DNA from: Comamonas granuli NBRC 101663
GTDB lineage: Bacteria; Pseudomonadota; Gammaproteobacteria; Burkholderiales; Burkholderiaceae_C
Direction of reading: 5' to 3'
Assembly: GCF_000739995.1 (NCBI RefSeq)
Contig: NZ_BBJX01000008.1
Location: 62,001 to 126,000, forward strand
Length of the DNA stretch: 64,000 bases
In this document: positions 1 to 8,584 of the stretch, piece after piece
Layout: every line of letters begins with the position of its first letter
Numbering within the stretch: position 1 is the first letter of the stretch
Notes under the pieces: generated by a model
Told to the model about the DNA's origin: nothing
The model's database searches: none
What the model saw: only the letters and a program-made list of their open reading frames with translations
Made by a program: the position numbers and the translations under genes

Positions 1-73
1 AAGAATTTGTCGAATCCTGGACGCAGAGCTTGCCCGCTGGCGTTCTGCTTGGTTGTATTGAAGGAGCAAAGCT

Positions 74-3000
74 ATGGCGATTACCTCGTTTTCCGGTCTG
101 TCGTTGGATCAGATTTCCGCACTGTCCAAGGCGGACATCGCCAGCATCTCCAGCAATAGTGATGAGGTCAAAAAACTTACAGCGACACAGATCCAGGCTT
201 TTTCGGCCGAGCAGGTCAGTGGCCTGGACAGCAGCACCATCGTCAACCTGAGCGCCACGGCCCTCAAGGCACTGTCGGCCGATCAGGTTCGCTATGGCCT
301 CACCTCCGATCAGGTGGGTGGGCTATCGTCCACCCAGCTCAAGGCGCTGACCGCCGGGCAGATGGCGGCGTTGCAGTATGACCAGATCGACCAATTCCGG
401 GGTGATGCCAGCAAGCTTGCGGCCTTCGCCACGGCGCAGATTGCCGCGCTGACTGCCGACCAGCTTCGGCAAATCGAAAAAGACGACGCCAGCGGTCAGC
501 TCAACAACTTGCAGGTCCAGGCGCTCAAAGGTGAACAGCTCGACATCATCGACACATTCACCACCGACCAGATCCGCGCCTTGACGGCCACGCAAATGGG
601 CTCGTTGACGGAAGAGCAAATCCGCGCCATGAGTCCCGCCCAGGTGGGCGCACTTACCTCCGGCCAGGTCCAGGCGCTCAAGGCCACGCAGCTGAACGCC
701 ATTGACGCCCTGGGTAGTGCGGTGTCCATGCTGTCAGCCAAGCAATTGGCCGGGCTGAGCAACGACCAGATAGGCTTGCTGGGCAACGACCAGCTGCAGG
801 CCTTGAGTGGAACGCAGATCAAGGCTCTGGGCATCAAGGTGGCCAGTTTGTCTGATACACAAATCCGCAACCTGGGAGCCACCCAGGTGCGCGCGATGAC
901 CAATCAGCAACTCACCGCGCTCACGAATACCCAGGTAGCCGCTCTGTCCACCGACAACCTCAAGGCCCTGAGCGGCGCGCAGATCGGCGCCCTGGGTACC
1001 GATGTCAGCAGCTTCTCCGACGAGCAATTGAGCGCCCTGCTGCCCACGCAGGCCGCAGCGCTGAGCTCCACCCAGATCGCAGCGCTGGGCAGCAACCAGA
1101 TCGCATCGCTCAGCAGCGCGGCCATCAAGGCGCTGACCACTACCCAGATCAGCTACCTGTCGGGCGCGCAGCTCGGTGCCTTGACGGATGTGCAGCTTGG
1201 CGCCATGACGTCGGGGCAGGTGCGCATGCTGGTTGCCAACAAAGCCAACACTGACGGCATCAAGGCCCTGGCTTCGGACCAGGTTGCGGCCCTGTCCACG
1301 GCAGCCATTGCGGCGCTGTCCAATGCCCAGATTGGTCAATTCAGCTCCGATCACATCAAGGCGCTCTCCACAGACCAAGTGAATGCACTGACGGCCGCGC
1401 AAGTCAAGACGTTGGGGGCGACAACCGATGGTATCGGTGCGCTCAGCAACGAGCAGATCGCCGCGCTCTCCACACGCGCGGTGGCCGCCTTGACTACGGA
1501 CCAAATTCAGACCCTGAGCTCCACGCAGATCCAGGCCCTCACGGTGGGCCAGGTCGAAAAGCTCAACAAGGCCGCTGTGGGCAAGCTCAGTGCTGACCAG
1601 CTCAAGCTCATGGCCTATGACGAGGTGGCCAAGCTCGTCCCTACCCTGGCAGCCAGCCAGGTCGCCGCGCTGACAACCGACCAGGTCCAATCCCTCACGA
1701 GCACGCAGTTCAAGGCGCTCACCACGGCCCAGGTGGCCGCGCTCTCGACCGACCAGATTGCCGCGCTCACCACGCAGCAGTTGGATGCCATGACCACAGC
1801 GCAGGTCCGGGCCTTGAAGACTGACCAGTTGCAAAAGCTCAGCAACGAACAAATCGGCGCCCTGCAGGACGTGGCCATTGCCGCGCTCAAGACCGAGCAG
1901 GTCGAGAAGCTCAGCGCGGAACAGATCACGGCCTTGAAGGATTCCCAGGCAGCCAAACTGACCGCAGCGCAAGTCAAGGTGTTGGATGCCAGCCAGCTCA
2001 AGGCTCTGGAGGACAAGGACGTCCAGGAGCTGATCACCAAGATCCAGAGCGGTCAGATCGGGAGTTTGTCCGATACGCAGATCGCCGCGCTCAAGGATAC
2101 CGACATGGCCAAGCTGACCACCGGGCAGTTGGCGCAGCTCACCAATGCCCAGCTCGCCGCCCTGTCCGGCGCGCAGACGGCAAAGCTCGGTTCTGCCCAG
2201 GTGGCATCGCTCACCGCAACCAAGCTCAACCAGCTGACCTCGAGCGCCCTGCAGGGCATTACGGATACCGCGATCCAGGCGATCAGCACCGCACAACTGA
2301 AATTACTCTCCACGGAGCAGATTCGCAACCTGAAAGACACCCAGGTCGCGGCCCTGACCGATGCTCAGGTGGCCGCGCTGACCGCAGACCAGGTCAAGGC
2401 GCTGGAGTCGCAGGACATCGCGGCCAAACTCGCCAAGTTCCAGTCGGCCCAGATCCAGGGATTGAGCGCAGCGCAAATTAGCGCGCTGGATACTGATCAG
2501 GTCGCGGCGCTGACTACCGCGCAGGTGCGCGCCTTCACGACCGGCCAGCTGGCAGCCTTCTCTTATACCCAGATTGAGAAACTGACCGCCAGCCAGGCGC
2601 GTGCCTTGAGCGCGGACCAATTGAAGGCCTTGACGGCGGGCCAGATCGCCAATATTGAAACCGAGGATCTGGCGGCCCTGACGACGGCCCAGATCCAAGC
2701 CTTCAAGTCGGAGCAACTGCAGTTCCTGACCGGAACCCAGGTGAATAACATGACCAGCACCCAACTGCGCGCCCTAGGTGCCCCAGAGCTGGGCAGCGTG
2801 CTGGGCAAGCTGGATGCAACCAAGATCAAGGATCTGAGCACCACCCAGGTCGCAGCCTTGAGCACAGACCAGCTCTCCGGCATGGCCACCCAGCAACTCG
2901 CCGCCCTGACACAGGCGCAACTGCGCTCGCTCAATGGCAGTCAGTTGAACGTACTCCGGGACGTGATGGTTGCCGCGGATATCGCCAATATGACGCCGGA

Positions 3001-3814
3001 CCAGATCAAGGCGCTCGACCAAACGCAACTGCAAAAACTGACCTCGAAACAGGTCGATATGCTCAGTTCTGACCAGATCCAGGCGCTGGACAAGGACCAG
3101 ATCGGCTACATCTTGCCCAAGCTGAGCGAGCTGCGCGATTTGAGCACCGCTCAGGTGGCCGATCTCGACATGACCAAGGTCACACTGGCCAAGGTCACCA
3201 CTGCAAACAAGGGTTTGAGCGACGAACAGCTGCAGGCACTGACGGCAGCGCAACTCCAGCAGAAGCTCGACGATGGCACGGGCGCGCCCTCGGCCAATAC
3301 TCTGGTCCGCGATCTCGCTGCAGATATCGCCAAGCTCTCCGACGCCCAGGTTGTTGCGTTGAATTCGATAGGCATCAATATGCTGAGCGCGGCGCAGATC
3401 GGTCAGCTCACCGCCTCGCAAGTGGGCTCGCTGACCGATACGCAACTCAACAATCTTGGTGCCACAGAGTTCGCTGCTCTTGATATCACGAAGGTGCAGA
3501 ACACGCAGCTTCAAGGCTTGGTGGCGGGGCTTGCCAACCTGGATGCTACGCAGATCGGCGCCATGACGGCATCGCAGGTTCGCGCGTTGAGCCCGGACCA
3601 GATCGACGATCTGACCACCACTCAGCTCGGTGCGATCGATGGGGCCAATGTTTCGCAGCTCACACTGTCCCAAATCGCTGCGCTCGCGACCGCCGGTACT
3701 GCCCAAATAAACGCGCTGCAGGGTTTTGCAACCAATCTCACCGCCGACCAAAAGGACGTGATCAAGGGCATCCTCACTCCTGCGCAGTACGGCACCGACC
3801 TGGGGTTGACCTGA
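74..3814 (+). CDS. Giant octapeptide-repeat protein, function unknown
   Basis: This 1246-residue protein is almost wholly an eight-residue tandem repeat with the consensus L-[ST]-x-x-Q-[IV]-x-A (for example LTADQVKA, LSTAQIAA), in the order of a hundred or more units, broken at intervals by short insertions of 2-6 residues. The start is supported by the ribosome-binding site AAGGAG at 61-66, seven bases before ATG. There is no N-terminal signal peptide, no membrane segment, no cysteine-rich part and no GGxGxD RTX motif. The Ser/Thr-x-x-Gln pattern resembles a helix N-capping box, so each octad could be one short helix in a superhelical solenoid; a beta-solenoid is the alternative. Both are inference. 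I do not recognise a characterised family. It stands alone, convergent with metG, and its upstream neighbour lies outside the window. A large surface or secreted protein is possible, but nothing in the sequence proves export. Confidence 0.85.
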   Translation: MAITSFSGLSLDQISALSKADIASISSNSDEVKKLTATQIQAFSAEQVSGLDSSTIVNLSATALKALSADQVRYGLTSDQVGGLSSTQLKALTAGQMAALQYDQIDQFRGDASKLAAFATAQIAALTADQLRQIEKDDASGQLNNLQVQALKGEQLDIIDTFTTDQIRALTATQMGSLTEEQIRAMSPAQVGALTSGQVQALKATQLNAIDALGSAVSMLSAKQLAGLSNDQIGLLGNDQLQALSGTQIKALGIKVASLSDTQIRNLGATQVRAMTNQQLTALTNTQVAALSTDNLKALSGAQIGALGTDVSSFSDEQLSALLPTQAAALSSTQIAALGSNQIASLSSAAIKALTTTQISYLSGAQLGALTDVQLGAMTSGQVRMLVANKANTDGIKALASDQVAALSTAAIAALSNAQIGQFSSDHIKALSTDQVNALTAAQVKTLGATTDGIGALSNEQIAALSTRAVAALTTDQIQTLSSTQIQALTVGQVEKLNKAAVGKLSADQLKLMAYDEVAKLVPTLAASQVAALTTDQVQSLTSTQFKALTTAQVAALSTDQIAALTTQQLDAMTTAQVRALKTDQLQKLSNEQIGALQDVAIAALKTEQVEKLSAEQITALKDSQAAKLTAAQVKVLDASQLKALEDKDVQELITKIQSGQIGSLSDTQIAALKDTDMAKLTTGQLAQLTNAQLAALSGAQTAKLGSAQVASLTATKLNQLTSSALQGITDTAIQAISTAQLKLLSTEQIRNLKDTQVAALTDAQVAALTADQVKALESQDIAAKLAKFQSAQIQGLSAAQISALDTDQVAALTTAQVRAFTTGQLAAFSYTQIEKLTASQARALSADQLKALTAGQIANIETEDLAALTTAQIQAFKSEQLQFLTGTQVNNMTSTQLRALGAPELGSVLGKLDATKIKDLSTTQVAALSTDQLSGMATQQLAALTQAQLRSLNGSQLNVLRDVMVAADIANMTPDQIKALDQTQLQKLTSKQVDMLSSDQIQALDKDQIGYILPKLSELRDLSTAQVADLDMTKVTLAKVTTANKGLSDEQLQALTAAQLQQKLDDGTGAPSANTLVRDLAADIAKLSDAQVVALNSIGINMLSAAQIGQLTASQVGSLTDTQLNNLGATEFAALDITKVQNTQLQGLVAGLANLDATQIGAMTASQVRALSPDQIDDLTTTQLGAIDGANVSQLTLSQIAALATAGTAQINALQGFATNLTADQKDVIKGILTPAQYGTDLGLT

Positions 3815-3826
3815 TCCCGTGGAATC

Positions 3827-3857
3827 ATGAACCCCAGGCGCCAGGCCTGGGGTTCAT
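3827..3857. terminator. Perfect hairpin between convergent genes
   Basis: A perfect 13-bp inverted repeat (ATGAACCCCAGGC and its complement) with a 5-base loop lies between the stop of the repeat protein and the stop of metG. It could terminate transcription from both sides. There is no T-run after either arm, so it is not a classical intrinsic terminator and may only protect 3' ends. Confidence 0.55.
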
Positions 3858-3859
3858 GC

Positions 3860-5941
3860 TCAGCGCACCCGCATACCCGGCTGCGCGCCGGGGAAGGGCT
3901 CCAGCACGTAGATACCGGGGTTGGCTTTCTCGTCCGCATGGCTGGCGGCCAGCACCATGCCCTCGGACACGCCGAACTTCATCTTGCGCGGCGCCAGGTT
4001 GGCCACCACCACGGTGAGCTTGCCCGTGAGCTGCTCGGGCTGGTAGCTGCTGGCGATGCCTGAGAACACGTTGCGCGTGCGGCCCTCGCCCACGTCGAGC
4101 GTGAGGCGCAGCAGCTTGGTCGAGCCCTCCACGGCCTCGCAGTGGACGATCCGGGCGATGCGCAGGTCGATCTTGGCGAAGTCGTCGATGGTGATGGTCG
4201 GGGCCAGCTCCTCGCCGCCGGGAGCTACGGTTTCGGTAGCTGCCTGCGCTTGCTCCGCCTGGGCTGGAGGCTCAAACAAGGCCTCCAGTTGCTTCGCATC
4301 CACGCGCTGCATCAGGTGCTTGTACTCGCCGATCCCATGGCCCTTGCCGAGCGCGGTCTGTGCGTCGGCAAAGGTGAAGGGCGCGACCTTCAGGAAGGCC
4401 TCGACCTGCGCGGCCAGCGCCGGCAGCACGGGCTTGAGCAGGATGGTGAGCAGGCGGAAGGCCTCGATGCAGGTGGTGCACACGTCCTGCAGGCGGCCTT
4501 CCATGCCCTCCTGCTTGGCCAGTTCCCAGGGCTTGTTCTGGTCCACGTAGGCGTTCACGCGGTCGGCCAGCAGCATGGTCTCGCGCAGGGCCTTGCCGTA
4601 TTCGCGCTCGGCCAGCAGTTCGATGATGGCGGGGGCACCTGCGCGCAGGTGCTCCAGCAGCGCGTCGCCGTCGGCCGAGACCTCGCCGAGCTGGCCGCCA
4701 AAGCGCTTGGCAATGAAACCGGCGGCGCGGCTGGCAATGTTGACGTACTTGCCGATCAGGTCGGCGTTGACGCGCGCCATGAAGTCTTCGGCGTTGAAGT
4801 CGATGTCTTCGTTGCGGGCCGACAGCTTGGTGGCCAGGTAGTAGCGCAGCCACTCGGGGTTCATGCCCAGCTTCAGGTACTTGAGCGGGTCCAGGCCCGT
4901 GCCGCGGCTCTTGCTCATCTTTTCGCCGTTGTTCACCGTGAGGAAGCCGTGCACGAACACCGCATCGGGCACCTTGCGGCCGCTGAACTTCAGCGTGGCG
5001 GGCCAGAACAGGGTGTGGAAGGTGACGATGTCCTTGCCGATGAAGTGGTACTGCTCGAGCTGCGGGTCGGCCATGTAGGCCTCGTAGTCCTGGCCGCGCT
5101 TAGTCAAAAGGTTCTTCAGCGAGGCGAGGTAGCCGATGGGGGCGTCGAGCCACACGTAGAAGTACTTGCCCGGCGCATCGGGGATCTCGATGCCGAAGTA
5201 GGGCGCGTCGCGCGAGATGTCCCAGTCGCCCAGGCCCTCGCTGGTGCTGCCGTCGGGGTTGGTGCGCACGGTGAACCATTCGCGCACCTTGTTGGCCACC
5301 TCGGGTTGCAGGCGGCCGTCCTGCGTCCAGTCTTCCAGGAAGGCCACGCAGCGCGGGTCCGACAGCTTGAAGAAGAAGTGCTCCGAGTGCTTGAGCACCG
5401 GCTTGGCGCCCGAGAGGGCGGAGTAGGGGTTGATGAGGTCGGTGGGCGCGTACACCGCGCCGCAGACCTCGCAGTTGTCGCCGTACTGGTCCTTGGCGTG
5501 GCACTTGGGGCATTCGCCCTTGATGAAGCGGTCGGGCAGGAACATGTTCTTCTCGGGGTCGAAGAACTGCTCGATGGTGCGCGTCTCGATCAGGCCGTTG
5601 GCCTTGAGGTCGCGGTAGATGTCCTGCGCGAGCTGGTGGTTTTCCGGGGCGTCGGTGCTGTGCCAGTTGTCGAACTGGATGTGGAAGCCGTCGAGGTACT
5701 GCTGGCGGCCGGCGGCGATGTCGGCCACGAACTGCTGCGGCGTCTTGCCGGCCTTCTCGGCGGCGATCATGATGGGCGCGCCGTGCGTGTCGTCGGCGCC
5801 GACGAAGTTCACCTCGTTGCCCAGCAGCCGCTGCGTGCGCACCCAGATGTCGGCCTGGATGTACTCCATGATGTGGCCGATGTGGAAATGGCCGTTGGCA
5901 TAGGGCAGGGCGGTGGTGACAAAGAGTTTGCGTGCGGGCAT
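3860..5941 (-). CDS. metG: Methionyl-tRNA synthetase
   Basis: This is the 693-residue class I aminoacyl-tRNA synthetase that charges tRNA-Met in the cytoplasm. The Rossmann catalytic domain carries HIGH at residues 20-23 and KMSKS near residue 339. The zinc-binding insert has the cysteine pairs CPKC and CEVC. A C-terminal EMAPII/Trbp111-like tRNA-binding domain (from [16 protein letters not shown] to the end) marks the long, dimeric E. coli-type form, and the length fits it. The linker just before that domain (about residues 554-573) is Ala/Gln/Glu-rich and coincides with a copy of the dispersed 60-nt element. The start is the only ATG that retains the full catalytic N-terminus. The gene converges on the repeat protein and is separated by 128 bp from the lipase gene. 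Confidence 0.97.
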   Translation of the reverse strand: MPARKLFVTTALPYANGHFHIGHIMEYIQADIWVRTQRLLGNEVNFVGADDTHGAPIMIAAEKAGKTPQQFVADIAAGRQQYLDGFHIQFDNWHSTDAPENHQLAQDIYRDLKANGLIETRTIEQFFDPEKNMFLPDRFIKGECPKCHAKDQYGDNCEVCGAVYAPTDLINPYSALSGAKPVLKHSEHFFFKLSDPRCVAFLEDWTQDGRLQPEVANKVREWFTVRTNPDGSTSEGLGDWDISRDAPYFGIEIPDAPGKYFYVWLDAPIGYLASLKNLLTKRGQDYEAYMADPQLEQYHFIGKDIVTFHTLFWPATLKFSGRKVPDAVFVHGFLTVNNGEKMSKSRGTGLDPLKYLKLGMNPEWLRYYLATKLSARNEDIDFNAEDFMARVNADLIGKYVNIASRAAGFIAKRFGGQLGEVSADGDALLEHLRAGAPAIIELLAEREYGKALRETMLLADRVNAYVDQNKPWELAKQEGMEGRLQDVCTTCIEAFRLLTILLKPVLPALAAQVEAFLKVAPFTFADAQTALGKGHGIGEYKHLMQRVDAKQLEALFEPPAQAEQAQAATETVAPGGEELAPTITIDDFAKIDLRIARIVHCEAVEGSTKLLRLTLDVGEGRTRNVFSGIASSYQPEQLTGKLTVVVANLAPRKMKFGVSEGMVLAASHADEKANPGIYVLEPFPGAQPGMRVR
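4222..4281 (+). repeat. Dispersed two-hairpin element, copy 1 (inside metG)
   Basis: This copy has AGCTA...TAGCT for the first hairpin, then TGCGCTTG at the expected distance, aligning without gaps to the intergenic copies. The second arm is degenerate (CCTGGGCT). It lies antisense to metG and corresponds to the low-complexity linker before the C-terminal tRNA-binding domain. Confidence 0.5.
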
Positions 5942-6069
5942 GGATGCGGCTCTCGAAGCAGGCTCGCCTGGCTGGCGAAACGGTCAATTTTACGGGCTGG
6001 GTCGCGCTGCCGGCGGGCCGGCCCGGGCAAAGGCCCAGGGCGGCGCGCGCTGGCCGCGCGCCGTGCGGA

Positions 6070-7317
6070 TCACGTGGCCGGGCGCTGGGGCAACTCGGCG
6101 CCCGTATCCTGCCAGCCAAAGAAGCGGCACACGGCGGCACGCTGCGCCAGCGTGTCGGCCCGGCCCAGGGCCATGAGCTCGCGCGTGTAGCCCTGTTCGA
6201 ACAGCAGGTAGCTGGCCAGGGCGGCGCTGCGCACGTCCGGGCTTTTGGCCGAGACGCCCAGCGCGCCCAGCATGGCGCGCACGGGCGTGGGCAATTCGGC
6301 CAGGTGGCGCGCGGCCACGGCGTCCAGGCGCTGCGAGGGGGCGATCACCAGCAGCTCGATGGGGCGCAGGCTGCTGTGCGCGCGCGCCTCGGGCGGGATC
6401 AGCGAGATCGTCTGGTTGATGCGCTGCATGCGCTCCACGTCCACCCACAGGGCGTCGAGGAAGATGTTGGACAGCGCGTGGCCCGCGATCTGTGCGAGCG
6501 AGGGATAGCCCTGCGAGGCGGCGGCCGAGCGGTCGTTCTGCGGCTCGTGCATGCGGCCCGCGCCCACCACGAGCACGCGCTCGGCGCCCAGGTGGATGGC
6601 CGGCGCGATCGGGGCCGACTGGCGCATGGAGCCGTCGCCGAAATACTCGGTGTGGCCGTCGATGTCGATGGCCGTGGCCGGAAAGACGAAGGGGATGGCC
6701 GCCGAGGCCAGCAGGTGCTCGTGCGTGATGCGGTCGCGCACGGCGCGGCGCTGCGAGCGCACCCAGGGCCCCAGGCGTTCGCCCGCCTCGAAAAATGTGA
6801 CGTGCTCGCCCGAGCTGTAGCTCGATGCGGTGACTGCCAGCGCCTGCAGGTGTCCCTGCTGGAACAGGCGCGGCAGGCGCACGAGCGGCACCAGCTTGAC
6901 CAGCAGGCTGGTCAGGGGCGTGTTGTCCAGCAGCGAGAGTGGCCGCATGCGGCGCCAGCGCACCAGCACCCAGCCGAGCGAGAGCAGCGTGAGCCAGCGC
7001 GCGCCGCTGCGCATCACGCCGATGGAGTCGGCGCGGTAGATGTGGTGCGCATGGAAGTTGCTCCACACCCGTGCGATGCGGCGCACCGCGCGGTCGAACT
7101 GGTCGGCGCCGCAGGCCAGCGCGGCCGCATTGATGGCGCCGGCCGAGGTGCCGGTGACGATGGGGAAGGGGTTGGGCTCCTTGCCGGCGCCGCAGACCAG
7201 GCGCAGGTCGGCAATGGCTTCGAGCACGCCCACTTGGTATGCGGCGCGTGCCCCGCCGCCGGTGAGCAGCAGGCCGGTGGCGGGGCGGTGCGGTGGCGGG
7301 GCGGCGGTCGACGGCAT
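6070..7317 (-). CDS. Patatin-like phospholipase
   Basis: This 415-residue protein belongs to the patatin-like acyl hydrolases, which cleave ester bonds of membrane lipids with a Ser-Asp dyad. The oxyanion-hole motif TGGGARAAY is at residues 19-27, the nucleophile elbow GTSAG has Ser58, and the catalytic aspartate is in the DGS motif near residue 225. I chose the ATG at 7317 because the lipase fold begins 15 residues later; an in-frame ATG 29 codons upstream would add only an arginine/alanine-rich tail. There is no signal peptide, so it is likely cytosolic or membrane-peripheral. It is divergent from apbC across 157 bp. The substrate cannot be told from sequence. Confidence 0.9.
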   Translation of the reverse strand: MPSTAAPPPHRPATGLLLTGGGARAAYQVGVLEAIADLRLVCGAGKEPNPFPIVTGTSAGAINAAALACGADQFDRAVRRIARVWSNFHAHHIYRADSIGVMRSGARWLTLLSLGWVLVRWRRMRPLSLLDNTPLTSLLVKLVPLVRLPRLFQQGHLQALAVTASSYSSGEHVTFFEAGERLGPWVRSQRRAVRDRITHEHLLASAAIPFVFPATAIDIDGHTEYFGDGSMRQSAPIAPAIHLGAERVLVVGAGRMHEPQNDRSAAASQGYPSLAQIAGHALSNIFLDALWVDVERMQRINQTISLIPPEARAHSSLRPIELLVIAPSQRLDAVAARHLAELPTPVRAMLGALGVSAKSPDVRSAALASYLLFEQGYTRELMALGRADTLAQRAAVCRFFGWQDTGAELPQRPAT

Positions 7318-7474
7318 GGTGTGGCTGCCAGTGTGCGCCAGCGCGCGGCGCCGGGCCGCGTGGGGGAAACCCGCATGCGGCATGCCCGCCACAGTGGCGC
7401 GCAAGTGCGCAATGCCAGTGGGGTTGTGGGGTGCTTCGCTAGACTTCGCTGTCCCCTACTTGATACATCAGACC

Positions 7475-8566
7475 ATGGCGATCAATGAACAGAACCTGCT
7501 GGCGGCGCTGGCAGCGGTGCCGGATCCTTTGACGGGCAAGGACTTCGTCAGCACCAAGGCGGTGCAGAACCTGCGCATCCAGGGCGCGGCCGTGGCCTTC
7601 GAGGTGGAGCTGTCCTATCCCGCGCGCAGCCAGCACGAGGCCTTGCGCGCGCGCCTGGCAGCCGCGGCGCGCACGGTGGCCGGGGTGCAGGAGGTGGCGG
7701 TGGACATCCGCACGCACATCACGGCCCACGCCGTGCAGCGCGGCGTGCAGCTCCTGCCCGGGGTGAAGAACATCGTGGCCGTGGCCTCGGGCAAGGGCGG
7801 CGTGGGCAAGAGCACCACCGCCGCCAACCTGGCCCTGGCCCTGGCGGCCGAGGGCGCCAGCGTGGGCCTGCTCGACGCCGACATCTACGGCCCGAGCCAG
7901 CCCATGATGATGGGCATAGACCGCAAGCCCGACAGCCTGGACGGCAAGACCATGGAGCCGCTGGTCAACCACGGGGTGCAGGTCATGTCCATCGGCTTTC
8001 TCGTCACGCCGGACCAGGCCATGATCTGGCGCGGCCCCATGGCCACGCAGGCGCTGGAGCAGCTCCTGCGCCAGACGAACTGGAAGGACCTGGACTACCT
8101 CATCGTGGACATGCCGCCCGGCACGGGCGACATCCAGCTCACGCTCTCGCAGCGCGTGCCGCTCACCGGCGCGGTGATCGTGACCACGCCGCAGGACATC
8201 GCCCTGCTCGATGCCAAGAAGGGCATCACCATGTTCGAGAAAGTGGGCGTGCCCATCCTGGGCATCGTGGAGAACATGGCCGTGCACGTGTGCTCGCAGT
8301 GCGGGCATGCGGAACACATTTTCGGCGAGGGCGGCGCGCGCCGCCTGGCGCAGGAGCGCGGCATGCATTACCTGGGCGCCCTGCCGCTGGACCTGAACAT
8401 CCGCCTGCAGGCCGACAGCGGCCGCCCCACGGTGGTGGCACAACCCGCCAGCGAGGTGGCGCAGATCTACCTCCAGGTGGCGCGCGACGTGGCCGCGCGC
8501 ATCGCGCTGCAGTCCAAGGACTATTCCGCCAAGATTCCGAGCATCACCATCAGCCGCTCGACCTGA
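7475..8566 (+). CDS. apbC: Mrp/ApbC-type Fe-S cluster carrier ATPase
   Basis: This 363-residue P-loop NTPase of the Mrp/NBP35 family binds and transfers [4Fe-4S] clusters to apoproteins in the cytoplasm. An N-terminal MIP18/DUF59-like domain covers about residues 5-80. The deviant Walker A motif SGKGGVGKST is near residue 107, and the cluster-binding CxxC (CSQC) is near residue 272. The ATG at 7475 starts exactly at the family N-terminus; the frame stays open upstream, but that part reads as non-coding. It converges on the diguanylate cyclase gene with 18 bp between stops. Confidence 0.96.
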   Translation: MAINEQNLLAALAAVPDPLTGKDFVSTKAVQNLRIQGAAVAFEVELSYPARSQHEALRARLAAAARTVAGVQEVAVDIRTHITAHAVQRGVQLLPGVKNIVAVASGKGGVGKSTTAANLALALAAEGASVGLLDADIYGPSQPMMMGIDRKPDSLDGKTMEPLVNHGVQVMSIGFLVTPDQAMIWRGPMATQALEQLLRQTNWKDLDYLIVDMPPGTGDIQLTLSQRVPLTGAVIVTTPQDIALLDAKKGITMFEKVGVPILGIVENMAVHVCSQCGHAEHIFGEGGARRLAQERGMHYLGALPLDLNIRLQADSGRPTVVAQPASEVAQIYLQVARDVAARIALQSKDYSAKIPSITISRST

Positions 8567-8584
8567 GATCGCCCATGAGGCGCC

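Noticed and set aside
734-2296. A 520-codon open frame antisense to the octapeptide-repeat gene
   Set aside because: It arises from the periodic codon pattern of the repeat gene; it has no plausible ribosome-binding site and its product is a mirror of the repeat. Several shorter antisense frames nearby have the same cause.
74-3814. Regular 24-bp periodicity considered as a CRISPR array or minisatellite
   Set aside because: The units are contiguous, degenerate and in frame with a ribosome-binding site and stop; there are no spacers and no cas genes.
4040-4062. GGTAGCTGCTGGCGATG in metG considered as an element copy
   Set aside because: It encodes the conserved GIASSYQ of the tRNA-binding domain and lacks the left and right arms.
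4142-6190. Long open frame on the plus strand across metG
   Set aside because: The minus strand encodes an unmistakable methionyl-tRNA synthetase with HIGH, KMSKS and zinc motifs; the other frame is a GC-rich shadow.
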